DNA of 64,000 bases from Bog-756 sp963699055. Lineage in GTDB: Bacteria; Actinomycetota; Acidimicrobiia; Acidimicrobiales; RAAP-2. Location of the stretch: assembly GCA_963699055.1 (NCBI GenBank), contig CAVOTA010000002.1, positions 992,001-1,056,000 on the forward strand, written 5' to 3'. Shown here one piece after another: positions 26,542 to 35,799 of this stretch (position 1 is its first letter; each line of letters begins with the position of its first letter). The notes under the pieces are model-generated. The model was not told where the DNA came from. It made no database searches and worked only from the letters and a program-made list of their open reading frames with translations. The position numbers were made by a program, and so were the translations under genes.

Positions 26542-27459
26542 ATGGACCGATCACGCAGACTGACCGTCAGCCTCGCCCTCAACGCCGGGCTGGTCGTCGC
26601 CCTGGTGGTGGCCGGGGTCCGGGCCCGCTCGTCGGGCCTGGTGGCCGACGCCGGTCACGACGCCGTCGACGTCGGTGCCCTGGTGCTGTCCCTGGTGGCG
26701 GTCCGCCTCGCCCTGCGCCCCCCCAACGCGGCCCGGTCGTTCGGGAACCACCGGGCCACCATCCTGGCCGCCCTGGCCAACGCCGTCCTCATCGCCGCCG
26801 TCACCGTGCTCATCGTCGTCGACAGCATCCACCGCCTGGGCCATCCCGAGCACGTGCAGGCCGGTCTGGTCGTGGTGGTGGCCACCGGCGCCCTGGTGGT
26901 CAACGGGATCGCCGCCCTGGTGCTGCGCGACCGCACCAACGACCTCAACATGCGCTCCGCCCTGCTGCACATGGTCGGCGACGCCCTCGCCTCGCTGGCC
27001 GTGGTGATCGGCGCCGTCCTGCTCCTGATCGAGCCGTCGGCCACCTGGCTCGACCCGGCCTCGGCCCTGGTGGTGGCGGCCGTCATCGCCTACCAGGCCG
27101 TCGGGGTGCTCCGGGCCAGCGTGGCCGTGCTGCTGGAGTCGACCCCGTCCGACGTCGACCTCGCCCACCTGGTCGCCACCATGTCCCGGGTACCCGGTGT
27201 CGGCGAGGTGCACGACCTCCACGTGTGGAGCCTGTCGAGCGAGCTGCGGGTGCTGTCGGCCCACGTGGTCCTCACCGGGCACCCCACCCTCGAGGAGGCC
27301 CAGGTGGTGGGCGAGCACGTGAAGGCGGCCATCGCCGTCCCCTACGGCATCGCCCACAGCACCCTGGAGCTCGAGTGCGAGCGGTGCCTCGACGGCGACG
27401 GCGACCCGTGCCGCATGGAGTCGGCCGAGCCGGCCCCGGCGTCCCTGCACCACCACTAG
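26542..27459 (+). CDS. Cation diffusion facilitator (CzcD/ZitB-type metal exporter)
   Basis: 305 residues with six transmembrane spans, then a roughly 95-residue cytosolic domain. The tetrahedral metal site is made by HDAVD (39-43) and HMVGD (143-147), the H-x3-D pair of Zn/Cd-type CDF proteins. It exchanges Zn2+, Cd2+ or Co2+ for protons. The tail has a Cys pair (ECERCLDG) and ends in LHHH, which may bind metal. ATG 26542 is chosen because AGGAG lies nearby; TAGGCT at 26519-26524 is a possible -10. Not obviously linked to glycan synthesis. Confidence 0.88.
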   Translation: MDRSRRLTVSLALNAGLVVALVVAGVRARSSGLVADAGHDAVDVGALVLSLVAVRLALRPPNAARSFGNHRATILAALANAVLIAAVTVLIVVDSIHRLGHPEHVQAGLVVVVATGALVVNGIAALVLRDRTNDLNMRSALLHMVGDALASLAVVIGAVLLLIEPSATWLDPASALVVAAVIAYQAVGVLRASVAVLLESTPSDVDLAHLVATMSRVPGVGEVHDLHVWSLSSELRVLSAHVVLTGHPTLEEAQVVGEHVKAAIAVPYGIAHSTLELECERCLDGDGDPCRMESAEPAPASLHHH

Positions 27460-27464
27460 GGCGG

Positions 27465-27512
27465 GCGTCCGGTCGCACCGTGCGCCGGGCGGCGGCACCG
27501 GTCCCCGGACGC
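27465..27512. terminator. Possible terminator after the CDF gene
   Basis: GCGTCCGG (27465-27472) pairs with CCGGACGC (27505-27512), enclosing a GC-rich 32 bases with a small CGCA/TGCG stem. No T run. Confidence 0.4.
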
Positions 27513-27722
27513 GACGCGGCCCCGAGTAACCGGACGGCCGAGGCCGCCCCAGCTCCTCGGGGCCACGAACACGATGGACCGGCTCCACCTGCCGCCGGGT
27601 CGTGTCGGACAACCCGTCGCCAGGCACCGCACCGGACCGCTCCCTGAGGAACACCCCGGCCCGTCCCCGGACCACCTCGCCGGTCACCTACGGCCCAACC
27701 GCACCCCTGGGATCGACCCGGT

Positions 27723-27744
27723 GGACCGGTCGTACGACCTGTCC
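27723..27744. promoter_or_regulatory. Candidate operator: 22-base imperfect palindrome
   Basis: The centre is a perfect 12-base palindrome, GGTCGTACGACC (27728-27739), flanked by GGAC and GTCC arms with one mismatched pair. The symmetry suits a dimeric repressor; the protein that would bind it is unknown. Confidence 0.4.
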
Positions 27745-28080
27745 TCGGACCGCTCCCGGAGCCTCGGAGGGCTTCGGCTTCCCGAACTGGAGCCACTCTG
27801 AACCGGCCCCGGGAGGGGGTCAAGAGGACGGCGCGAAATCCTGAGCTTTTCCTCCACATTTCCGCCTCCGTCCCCAGGGAGGGCCGAGATCTCCACCGTT
27901 CGTCCCCAGGTTGTCCCGGTGCCGACGACCGGCTCCGGGCCCACGCACGGTCCCGTCCGCGGGCACCGCACCGCCAGCACGTCACGGCGGGGTCCGGTGG
28001 CGGTAGCGTGGAGGGTCGCCGGCCCCGCACGGGGCCGCGCCCGGGGGCACCGGCACCAGCAGCAGAGGTCGCACGCGTCG

Positions 28081-29280
28081 ATGAGCAGCAACGGGGGAAC
28101 GACGGCGCCGGGTACGCCCGGCCGCCACCGGGGACGACGGGCGCTCGCCTGGGCGGCCGTCCTCGTGGTGGGACTGGCGGGCCTGGTGGGCGCCCTGGTC
28201 GGACTCACGACCGCCCCGTCCACCGCGGCCGGTGCCTCGTCGATGGGCGCCACGTCCGCCCCCCGGCGCACGGCCGGCGCCACCACCGTGCTCGACGCCG
28301 CCGCACCGCCCCGTGTGCCGGTGCCCGTGGCTCCGGGCACCGAGGTGCCGGCGGGCCTGGACCAGTCCGATCCCTTCCTCACCGTGGCCGGCGGACGCTA
28401 CGAGCTCCTCACCAGCGGGGGCACGGGCGACGACCCGATGAACGTGCCCCTGACCACCAGCACCGACTTCGCCCACTGGACGACCCCGGTCGATGCGCTG
28501 CCCGTGCTGCCCGCCTGGGCGCAGCCCGGGTTCACGTGGGCGCCCGACCTCCACCGGTTCGGCTCGACGTACGCGCTGTACTTCACGGCCATGGTGGCGG
28601 ACCGTGCACCCCAGACCGAGTGCGTCGGCAGCGCCTTCTCCTCGTCCCCCACCGGTCCCTTCACGGCGTCGCCGGTCCCGTTCATCTGCCAGCTCGACCA
28701 GGGCGGGACCATCGACCCCCGGGTCTTCGTGGACCACGACGGCACACCGTGGATGCTGTTCAAGTCGGACCAGAACATCGGGGGGGCGTCCACCCCCACC
28801 GTCATGTGGTCCCAGCAGCTGTCGGCCGACGGCACCACCCTGCTCGGCAGCCCGTCGGCGCTCCTCTCGCCCGACCGGCCGTGGCAGGGGACCATCGTGG
28901 AGGCCCCGGACATGGTGGAGGTGGGCGGCGCCTTCTGGGTGTTCTACTCCGGCAACTGGTACAACCAGCCGGACTACGCCGTCGGGGCGGCACGGTGCGC
29001 CGGCCCGGCCGGCCCCTGCGCCGACACCGGGCCCACTCCCCTGCTCGCCTCCAACTTCCAGGGGCAGGGGCCGGGGGAGGCCTCGGTGTTCCAGGACCCC
29101 GAAGGGATCTGGCTGCTCTACAGCCCCCGGCGGTCGCTGGCCCCGAGACCCGACGTGCCGGCGCGGCCGGTGTTCATCACGCGGATCGGGATCGGGGCCG
29201 ACGGCCCCTACCTGGCCGAGGGGCCGCTGCCGGGTGCGGCCGACCTCCTGACCATCCCGCTGTGGTCGAGTACGCCCTGA
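28081..29280 (+). CDS. Exported or membrane-anchored GH43-like glycosidase
   Basis: 399 residues from ATG 28081. A basic N-terminus and a hydrophobic span at about 20-42 make a signal peptide or anchor. A five-bladed-propeller GH43-type domain follows: the base Asp in LDQSDPFLTV (97), a TIDPRVFVDHDGTPW segment holding the second carboxylate, and the likely acid in IVEAPDM. Family members cut arabinan, xylan or similar glycans. Here it probably processes surface or environmental polysaccharide outside the cell. It stands alone and is convergent with the YfhO-like gene. Confidence 0.78.
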   Translation: MSSNGGTTAPGTPGRHRGRRALAWAAVLVVGLAGLVGALVGLTTAPSTAAGASSMGATSAPRRTAGATTVLDAAAPPRVPVPVAPGTEVPAGLDQSDPFLTVAGGRYELLTSGGTGDDPMNVPLTTSTDFAHWTTPVDALPVLPAWAQPGFTWAPDLHRFGSTYALYFTAMVADRAPQTECVGSAFSSSPTGPFTASPVPFICQLDQGGTIDPRVFVDHDGTPWMLFKSDQNIGGASTPTVMWSQQLSADGTTLLGSPSALLSPDRPWQGTIVEAPDMVEVGGAFWVFYSGNWYNQPDYAVGAARCAGPAGPCADTGPTPLLASNFQGQGPGEASVFQDPEGIWLLYSPRRSLAPRPDVPARPVFITRIGIGADGPYLAEGPLPGAADLLTIPLWSSTP

Positions 29281-29295
29281 CGCCACGCCCCGGAC

Positions 29296-31620
29296 TCACC
29301 GGCCGGGTGGTGCCCCCCGCCGGCCGCGCACCCGCCGCACCGGGCCGAGCAGGGCCACGACGGCGACGGAGGCCAGTCCCACCGCGGCCAGGACCAGTCC
29401 GAGGTCGAACGTCGTCGGCCGGTACCGGACCACGACCCGGTGGGTGCCGGCCGGCACGTAGGTCTGCAGCAGGACCCCGTCCCAGGACGACAGGGCGAGC
29501 GGCCGGCCGTCGATGGTGGCGTGCCAGCCCGGCACGTCGGTGATGCGGAGCTGCAGCGCCACCGTGGTGGCGGAGTGGACGGTCATGGACCAGGTGGCGG
29601 GGTCCGGGTGCGACACCGGCACCGCGGCCGAGACGGTCGGCGGCGGCGCCCCGGGGCGGCCCAGCGGGACCGCGGTCGCCTCGTGCACGTCGGGCACCCG
29701 GTAGAGCCGCTCACCGGCGAGCGTGGCCACCAGGGAGGTGCCGGGAGGGCCCGCCTGCGTCGGCGGTTCGAGGATGTACGAGACGCCGACCTGGCGCGCC
29801 AGGGCCACCGAGGTGATCCCCGGGCAGAAGTGCGAGACGTCCGGGTAGCCCCCGGGCACACCGGTCGTCGCCTCCCACCGGGTGTAGAGGTCCTGGGGGA
29901 TCATCGGGTCGTAGACGGAGTACTGGCGGACCCCGTAGAGGATGTTGGCGTTCGACGCGAACCCCAGCTGGTGCGGCACCGGGAGGCAGTCCGGCGCGCC
30001 CAGGCCCACCACCGAGTCGCCGACCAGGTGGGCCAGCTCCCGGGCCGCCGGCACGTCCGGCGCTCCCTGGGCGGACGACGCCCACAGGCCCGAGCCGGCC
30101 GCCACCAGGAACGCCGTCTCGACGACCACGATCGCCACGCCGGCGGCTCGACGGGCCGGGACCAGGGGGCGTCGGCCGGACGCCGCCGACCGGTCCGGCA
30201 CGCCGGGAACGGGCGCCCGCCGCTGGCGCACGGCGGCCCATCCGAGGGCGACCGCCGCTCCGCCGGCCACGACCGAGGCGAGGGGCCACCAGAAGCTGGC
30301 GGCCGTGAAGTAGTCGAGCAGTCCCGACCCCCGGTACCCGCTGAGCCACACGACGCCGAGGGTGGCCCCGGCCGCCGCGTAGAGCACGGCGTACAGCCGG
30401 AGGACCGTCGTCCGGACCGACGTGACCAGGAGCTGGAGGCCGGCGCCTGCCAGCACGGCGGTGGCGAAGGCCAACAGCAGGTTCGCCCGCGGGAACCGGA
30501 CGGCGTGCAGCCCGGGGAGGGCGTTGGCCAGGGTGTCGACCGGTTCGGCGAAGGCGAGCAGGGCACCCACCACCGCCACCGCCACCAGCGCCACCGCCCA
30601 GTCCCGGCGTCGGCGGGCGATGGCCGCCCCCACGGCCAGCACGGCGGCGGCGATCCCCACGTACTGGAACACGACGAAGTCGGGGAAGCCGACGAGACCG
30701 AGGGTGAAGCCGTCGAGCAGCTGGACCGGGGCCGCCGCCTGCTGGGAGTTCAGCGCTCCGGCACCGTTTCCGGCCCGGACCGAGCCGCCCAGGAGCTGGA
30801 GGCCGGGGAGCAGGAGGGGCGCCGACAGGAGCACGCCGAGCAGGGCGGCCAGGCCGAGTCCCACCAGGCAGCGTCCGACCGCCGCCGACGGTCCGAGCCG
30901 CACCCGCCGCACGGCCAGCACCACGCCGGCGAAGACCGCCACCGCCACCAGGAGCAGCACCAGTGCGTCCGGCTGCCCCGCCAGTACGGCGAGCGCCAGG
31001 GACACGCCGACCACCACCACCCCCAGGCGGCGGTGCCTGCCGTGCACCACCACGACGACACCGGCGAGCACCCAGCCGGTCCACGACAGCACCCCGGCGA
31101 TGGGCCAGCCCAGCCAGTTGAAGAACGGCCCGCTCAGTTCGAAGGCGACGCCGGCGAACGTGCAGGCGAGGACCCCCAGGCGGAGCACGCGGGCGAACAC
31201 GTAGGCGCCGGTGCCGGCGACCACCAGCGTGCAGACGACCTGGCCGGTGTAGGCCAGTCGGAGGGGCAGGAGGTACCCCACCGCGGACGGGAGGCTGAAC
31301 GCGGCCGACTGCCAGTTGAAGGCGAGCGGTGTCCCGTTGACGCTGTACGGGTTCCACAGGGGGAGGTGCCCGGCGTGGACCTGGGTCCACGCCAGCGACG
31401 ACCAGGGGATGATCTGGTCGATCTGGTCGTTGAGGAACCAGTCGTGGACCGCACCGTGGTGGGTGGTCACGCCGTACAGGCCCAGCAGGTCGTAGGGGCC
31501 GAGGGAGGCGCCGTGGCGCAGGGCCGGCACCAGGACGGCCACGGCGGCCGCCACCACCCACCCGACGCCGGCGGCGTCCCTCCACCCGACCCGCGTCAGC
31601 GGGACGTCCCCCCCGTCCAT
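29296..31620 (-). CDS. YfhO-like multipass membrane protein (GT-C type)
   Basis: 774 residues. About twelve hydrophobic spans fill the first two thirds, with an early loop IDQIIPWSSLAWTQVHAGHLPLW and the YSVNGTPLAFNWQS segment that recur in YfhO-family proteins. A soluble C-terminal domain of roughly 200 residues contains the family-like YILEPP and WHATIDGRPL segments, then one last span. YfhO proteins are thought to attach sugars to lipid or polymer on the outer face of the membrane. ATG 31620 is preferred to GTG 31632 because the latter falls inside the likely -10 box. Confidence 0.82.
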   Translation of the reverse strand: MDGGDVPLTRVGWRDAAGVGWVVAAAVAVLVPALRHGASLGPYDLLGLYGVTTHHGAVHDWFLNDQIDQIIPWSSLAWTQVHAGHLPLWNPYSVNGTPLAFNWQSAAFSLPSAVGYLLPLRLAYTGQVVCTLVVAGTGAYVFARVLRLGVLACTFAGVAFELSGPFFNWLGWPIAGVLSWTGWVLAGVVVVVHGRHRRLGVVVVGVSLALAVLAGQPDALVLLLVAVAVFAGVVLAVRRVRLGPSAAVGRCLVGLGLAALLGVLLSAPLLLPGLQLLGGSVRAGNGAGALNSQQAAAPVQLLDGFTLGLVGFPDFVVFQYVGIAAAVLAVGAAIARRRRDWAVALVAVAVVGALLAFAEPVDTLANALPGLHAVRFPRANLLLAFATAVLAGAGLQLLVTSVRTTVLRLYAVLYAAAGATLGVVWLSGYRGSGLLDYFTAASFWWPLASVVAGGAAVALGWAAVRQRRAPVPGVPDRSAASGRRPLVPARRAAGVAIVVVETAFLVAAGSGLWASSAQGAPDVPAARELAHLVGDSVVGLGAPDCLPVPHQLGFASNANILYGVRQYSVYDPMIPQDLYTRWEATTGVPGGYPDVSHFCPGITSVALARQVGVSYILEPPTQAGPPGTSLVATLAGERLYRVPDVHEATAVPLGRPGAPPPTVSAAVPVSHPDPATWSMTVHSATTVALQLRITDVPGWHATIDGRPLALSSWDGVLLQTYVPAGTHRVVVRYRPTTFDLGLVLAAVGLASVAVVALLGPVRRVRGRRGAPPGR

Positions 31621-31628
31621 GCCCGACG

Positions 31629-31634
31629 ACACTA
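31629..31634 (-). promoter_or_regulatory. Candidate -10 box that decides the YfhO start
   Basis: Minus-strand TAGTGT ends 8 bases before ATG 31620 and overlaps the alternative GTG at 31632, so the ATG is the more likely start. Confidence 0.45.
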
Positions 31635-31699
31635 CCGGCGGACCGGCCCGCGCACCGGGTGTGGCCGGGTCCGTCCCCTCCGGTCGGCCCGCCTTCGCA

Positions 31700-33139
31700 C
31701 TACCCCCGCAGCCGGGCCAGCTCGGCGGCGACGGCCCGGCCGTTGGCCTGGCCCTTCGTCGCCTTCATCACCAGTCCGGTGAAGAAGCCGGCCAGCTTGT
31801 CGTCGCCCGCGCAGTAGCGGCCCCACTCGTCGGGATGCTCGTCGACGGCCCGGGCCACGGTGGCCGCCAGCGAGTCCTCGGACATCGCCTCGAAGCCCTT
31901 CTCCCGGGCGATGGCGGCGGGGTCGCCGCCGCCCCGGACGAACAGCTCGGCCAGGACGGCCTTGGCCTGGGTGGCCGACAGCAGGCCGCCCGCCTCCAGG
32001 GTGAGGAGCTCGAGGTACGACTTGGGGTCGAGCGCCCGTGCCGCCTCGGCGTCGGTCGCCGCCTCGTTGGCCGTGCGGGCCAGGGCAAGGGCCGAGCCGA
32101 CACCCCCGGCCACCGCCGCGACCACCAGGTCGTCCAGGCCCAGGTCGACCACGGTGGTGATCTGGTCGCGTTGGGCGTCGGTCACCGTGTCGGGTCCGCC
32201 CAGCAGGCCGACGAGCCGCGTCCGGCGCTCGGCCGGCATCATGCCGAGGGTGTCCCCCACCGCCCGGATCCACTCGGCGTCCGGCACCAGCGGGACCAGG
32301 TCCGGCTCGAGGAAGTACCGGTAGTCGTAGGCGTCCTCCTTCGACCGCAGCGCCTCCGTCCGCCCGGCGCCCTCGTCCCAGTGGCGCGTCTGCTGCACGA
32401 CGTCCCCGCCCGACTCGAGCAGGGCGATCTGCCGCTGGGCCTCGTACTCGATGGCCCGGCCGAGGGAGCGCACCGAGTTGAGGTTCTTGATCTCGCACCG
32501 TGTGCCGAAGACGGCGTCGGGGCCGCGTCGGACCGAGACGTTGGCGTCCACCCGCATCGACCCCTCCTCCATCTTCCCGTCGGAGGCGCCCGAGGCCACC
32601 AGGATGGCCCGCAGCTCGGTCACGTACGCCCGGGCCTGGTCGGCGGTGCGCATGTCGGGGGCGCTCACGATCTCGACCAGGGGCACCCCGGAGCGGTTGT
32701 AGTCCACCAGCGAGTAGTCGGCCCCGTGGATCCTCCCCGACGCGCCGGCATGGCTGGTCTTGCCGGTGTCCTCCTCCATGTGGGCCCGCTCGATGCCGAC
32801 CCGGTACCCGTCGGGCAGGTCGAGCCACCCGTCGACGTTGATCGGCTCGTCGTACTGGCTGATCTGGTAGTCCTTGGCCTGGTCCGGGTAGAAGTAGTTC
32901 TTCCGGTGGAAGGTGGACGGCCGGATCTCGCAGTGGAGGGCGGTCCCGATGGCCATGGCCAGCTCCACCGCCTGCTGGTTGAGCACGGGGAGCGAGCCGG
33001 GCAGGCCGAGGCAGTTCGGGCACACGTTGGTGTTGGGCTCGTCGCCGAACATGTTCGGGCAGCCGCAGAACAGCTTGGTCGCCGTCCTCAGCTCGCAGTG
33101 GACCTCGAGCCCGATGACCATCTCCCAGGCGGCGGTCAC
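31700..33139 (-). CDS. gatB: Aspartyl/glutamyl-tRNA amidotransferase subunit B
   Basis: 479 residues. VIGLEVHCEL begins the catalytic cradle domain, CGCPN and CPNCLGLPGSLP supply the four zinc Cys, and HRKNYFYPDQAKDYQISQYD is the kinase-like active site. A helical and YqeY tail domain closes the protein. It phosphorylates the glutamate on mischarged Glu-tRNA(Gln) (or Asp-tRNA(Asn)) and accepts ammonia channelled from GatA. The GTG start overlaps the gatA stop (33136-33139). Last gene of a four-gene operon. Confidence 0.97.
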   Translation of the reverse strand: MTAAWEMVIGLEVHCELRTATKLFCGCPNMFGDEPNTNVCPNCLGLPGSLPVLNQQAVELAMAIGTALHCEIRPSTFHRKNYFYPDQAKDYQISQYDEPINVDGWLDLPDGYRVGIERAHMEEDTGKTSHAGASGRIHGADYSLVDYNRSGVPLVEIVSAPDMRTADQARAYVTELRAILVASGASDGKMEEGSMRVDANVSVRRGPDAVFGTRCEIKNLNSVRSLGRAIEYEAQRQIALLESGGDVVQQTRHWDEGAGRTEALRSKEDAYDYRYFLEPDLVPLVPDAEWIRAVGDTLGMMPAERRTRLVGLLGGPDTVTDAQRDQITTVVDLGLDDLVVAAVAGGVGSALALARTANEAATDAEAARALDPKSYLELLTLEAGGLLSATQAKAVLAELFVRGGGDPAAIAREKGFEAMSEDSLAATVARAVDEHPDEWGRYCAGDDKLAGFFTGLVMKATKGQANGRAVAAELARLRG

Positions 33140-34602
33140 GACGGCGTCCCGGTCAGGAGCCGGGGGGCCGGCAGGTCGGGGGCGGCGGCCTCGACGACGG
33201 CGGCCACCTGGAACAGCGTGCCCTCGGACAACGCCGGGCCGAGCAGCTGCACACCGACGGGCAGGCCGTCGTCGCCGGCACCGAAGGGGATGCTGATCGC
33301 CGGGTGCCCGGCCAGGTTGGACGGGATCGTGCAGACGTCGGAGAGGTACATGGTCAGCGGGTCGTCGACCTTGGCGCCGATGCCGAAGGCGGTGGTCGGG
33401 GCGGTGGGACCGAGCAGGACGTCACACCGGGCGTAGGCGGCGGCGAACCCCTCGATGATCCGGGTCCGCACCTTCAGGGCCTGGTTGTAATAGGCGTCCA
33501 TGTAGCCGGCCGACAGCACGTAGGTGCCGAGCATGATGCGTCGCTTGACCTCGGCCCCGAACCCCTCGGAGCGGGTGGCGGTGTTCATGGCCACCGTGTC
33601 GGGTGCATCCACCCGGAGGCCGTAGCGGACACCGTCGTAGCGGGCCAGGTTGGACGAGGCCTCACCCGGCGCGATGAGGTAGTAGGCCGACAGGCCGAAG
33701 CGGACCTCGGGGACCGAGACCTCCTCGACCCGGGCGCCGGCGGCGGCCAGGGCCTGGGCGGCCTGGTCGACGCGGGCCACCACGTCGGGGGCCGCCCCGT
33801 CGAGGTACTCGGTCAGCAGTCCCACCGTCATCCCGTCGACCCCCTCGTCGAGCACCGACAGCACCCGGGGGGTGGGCCGGTGGAGCGAGGTCGAGTCCAG
33901 GGGGTCGTGCCCCCCGATCACGTCGAACAGGAGGGCGGCGTCGGCCACCGTGCCGGCGAACGGGCCGATCTGGTCGAGCGACGAGGCGAAGGCCACCAGT
34001 CCGTAGCGCGACACGGTGCCGTAGGTCGGCTTCATGCCCACGACCCCGCACAGGGCGGCCGGCTGGCGGATGGAGCCTCCGGTGTCGGAGCCGAGGGCGA
34101 GCGGGGCGAACCCGGCGGCCACGGCGGCGGCGGACCCGCCCGACGAGCCGCCGGGGACCCGCGAGAGGTCGTGCGGGTTCCGGGTGGTCCCCCAGGCCGA
34201 GGTCTCGGTCGAGGAGCCCATGGCGAACTCGTCCATGTTGGTCTTCCCGACCACCACGGCACCCGCCTCGGCCAGCCGGGTCACGACGGTGGCGTCGTAG
34301 GGCGGCAGCCAGCCCTCGAGGATGCGGGACGAGCACGTGGTGGGCACGCCCCGGGTGCAGAGGTTGTCCTTGAGGGCCACCGGCACCCCGGCCAGCGGTC
34401 CGGGGTCGCCGCCCGCGGCCACGAGGTCGTCGACGGCCCGGGCCTGCTCGCGGGCACGGTCGGCCAGGACCAGGTTGAAGGCGTGGACCGCCTCCTCGCC
34501 GGCGTCGATCACGGCCAGGTGGTGCTCCAGCACGTCGACGGCGGACCGCTCGCCGGCCCGCACCATGGTGGCCGTCTCGAGGGCGGGACGGGGGGCGCTC
34601 AC
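33136..34602 (-). CDS. gatA: Glutamyl-tRNA amidotransferase subunit A
   Basis: 488 residues of the amidase-signature family. The triad is Lys78 (PVALKDN), cis-Ser153 (PGGSSGGS) and the nucleophile Ser177 (GSDTGGSIRQPA). It hydrolyses glutamine to release ammonia that passes to GatB for Gln-tRNA(Gln) synthesis. The GTG start overlaps the gatC stop as GTGA. The gene order hydrolase-gatC-gatA-gatB with three such overlaps indicates a translationally coupled operon. Confidence 0.97.
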   Translation of the reverse strand: MSAPRPALETATMVRAGERSAVDVLEHHLAVIDAGEEAVHAFNLVLADRAREQARAVDDLVAAGGDPGPLAGVPVALKDNLCTRGVPTTCSSRILEGWLPPYDATVVTRLAEAGAVVVGKTNMDEFAMGSSTETSAWGTTRNPHDLSRVPGGSSGGSAAAVAAGFAPLALGSDTGGSIRQPAALCGVVGMKPTYGTVSRYGLVAFASSLDQIGPFAGTVADAALLFDVIGGHDPLDSTSLHRPTPRVLSVLDEGVDGMTVGLLTEYLDGAAPDVVARVDQAAQALAAAGARVEEVSVPEVRFGLSAYYLIAPGEASSNLARYDGVRYGLRVDAPDTVAMNTATRSEGFGAEVKRRIMLGTYVLSAGYMDAYYNQALKVRTRIIEGFAAAYARCDVLLGPTAPTTAFGIGAKVDDPLTMYLSDVCTIPSNLAGHPAISIPFGAGDDGLPVGVQLLGPALSEGTLFQVAAVVEAAAPDLPAPRLLTGTPS

Positions 34603-34907
34603 GGCGCCTCGCCCAGGATGCGGGGCACCCGGAACCGGTGGTCCTCCACCGACGGGGCCTGGGCCAGGACCTCGTCCCGGTCGAGGCAGGGCCGGGGCTC
34701 GTCGGTCCGCAGCACGTTGGTGACGGCCATGGCGTGGGCGGTGGGCTCCACGCCGGCCAGGTCGAGGGAGGCCACGTCGGCGGCGTGGTCGAGGACCGAG
34801 GCGAGCTGGCCGGTGAACAGGTCGAGCTCCTCGTCGCTCAGGTGCAGTCGGGCGAGCGCGGCCACGTGGGCCACGTCCTCGCGGGTCAGGCGGGCGGGCC
34901 CGGTCAC
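34599..34907 (-). CDS. gatC: Glutamyl-tRNA amidotransferase subunit C
   Basis: 102 residues from a GTG. It starts LTREDVAHVAALARLHLSDE, the conserved GatC helix, and later has TAHAMAVTNVLRTDEP, the stretch that wraps the GatA/GatB interface. It stabilises the amidotransferase. Its start and stop both overlap neighbours by four bases (34904-34907 and 34599-34602). Confidence 0.95.
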   Translation of the reverse strand: MTGPARLTREDVAHVAALARLHLSDEELDLFTGQLASVLDHAADVASLDLAGVEPTAHAMAVTNVLRTDEPRPCLDRDEVLAQAPSVEDHRFRVPRILGEAP

Positions 34908-35665
34908 CGGTCCGCCCCGAACAGCGCGGTGACGAAGGCGACCGTCCGGGCCTCGATCAGGGGGGCGTCGTTGTCGAGGGTGGCCACGTGGTAGCTCTCC
35001 TCCAGCATGATCCGCTCGACGGGACCGCTGACCCCGGACTCCAGGGCGTCCCCGTTGACCGGGTCCACCACGTGGTCCTCCCGGCTGGAGAAGAGGAGGA
35101 CGGGGCAGTGGATGTCCCCCAGCCGGGCACCGACGTCGGCGACGGCCTCGAAGAGGGACAGCCCGGCGGCCAGGGGGGTGCCCGGGTAGGCCCGCTCCAC
35201 CGGTCCCTCCGCCTTGATGTCCGAGCCGATGCCGTCGATGGTCTCGACGCCGGCGTCGAGGAGCGCCTGGCCGCCCTCCAGGAGCTCGACCGACGGCGGC
35301 TGCACCATGGGGTTGACCAGCACGATGCCCGTCAGGTGCGGGTGGCGCTCGGCCAGCCAGCAGGTCAGGGCGCCGCCCATCGACAGCCCCGCCACCACCA
35401 CCCGGTCGCACCGGGCGGCCAGGGCCTGGAAGTGGGCCTCGGCGGCGCCGGACCAGTCCTCCCACCGGGTGGGGACCATGTCCTCGAGCGAGGTGCCGTG
35501 GCCGGGCAGCAGGGGCAGGTCCACGGTGAAGCCGGCGGCGGCCAGCGTCTCGGCCAGGGGCCGCATGGACTGGGGGTTGCCGGTGAACCCGTGGAGGACG
35601 AGGACCCCGTCGGGACCCCCCTCGGCGGTCCAGGGCTCGCAGCCGGGCAGGATCGGAGCAGTCAC
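34904..35665 (-). CDS. Alpha/beta hydrolase, Est30/monoacylglycerol-lipase type
   Basis: 253 residues from GTG 35665. The oxyanion-loop HGFTG is at 25-29, the nucleophile Ser95 in GLSMGG (93-98), the acid Asp197 in SSREDHVVD and the base His226 in ESYHVATLD. All three catalytic residues are present. It most resembles thermostable carboxylesterases of the Est30 group, acting on short or medium acyl esters in the cytosol. It is the first gene of the gatCAB operon, coupled to gatC by GTGA; the functional link is unclear. A -10-like TAGCAT precedes it. Confidence 0.88.
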   Translation of the reverse strand: MTAPILPGCEPWTAEGGPDGVLVLHGFTGNPQSMRPLAETLAAAGFTVDLPLLPGHGTSLEDMVPTRWEDWSGAAEAHFQALAARCDRVVVAGLSMGGALTCWLAERHPHLTGIVLVNPMVQPPSVELLEGGQALLDAGVETIDGIGSDIKAEGPVERAYPGTPLAAGLSLFEAVADVGARLGDIHCPVLLFSSREDHVVDPVNGDALESGVSGPVERIMLEESYHVATLDNDAPLIEARTVAFVTALFGADR

Positions 35666-35672
35666 GCCCCGG

Positions 35673-35678
35673 ATGCTA
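35673..35678 (-). promoter_or_regulatory. Candidate -10 box for the hydrolase-gatCAB operon
   Basis: Minus-strand TAGCAT ends 7 bases before the GTG at 35665, predicting a leaderless operon transcript. Confidence 0.45.
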
Positions 35679-35753
35679 ACGGGTCCCGGACCGGCCGCCG
35701 GCCCCGTCTGGGGTGGCCGGGCGCCCGCAGGGTCGACGAGTCGGGACGCCGGG

Positions 35754-35759
35754 TAGAGT
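35754..35759 (+). promoter_or_regulatory. Candidate -10 box for the SCP2-like gene
   Basis: TAGAGT in the context GGGTAGAGTT; predicted transcription start near 35766 gives a short leader carrying the AAGGAG ribosome-binding site (35784-35789). Confidence 0.45.
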
Positions 35760-35799
35760 TGCCGACCGACGACGACGACGGGCAAGGAGCGGCGTGCCG

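Larger units (their letters stand above)
27460..28080. other. 621-base intergenic region without a convincing gene
   Basis: Short frames on both strands read as Arg/Pro/Ser-rich shadows and lack ribosome-binding sites. The region holds the hairpin at 27465, a 22-base imperfect palindrome at 27723, and an AT-rich patch around 27836-27868 (GAAATCCTGAGC, then CCACATTTCC). TAGCGT at 28004-28009 is a weak -10 candidate for the downstream gene. Confidence 0.6.

Noticed and set aside
27574..27844. Short frames in the gap after the CDF gene
   Set aside because: No ribosome-binding site, shadow-like composition, no domain.
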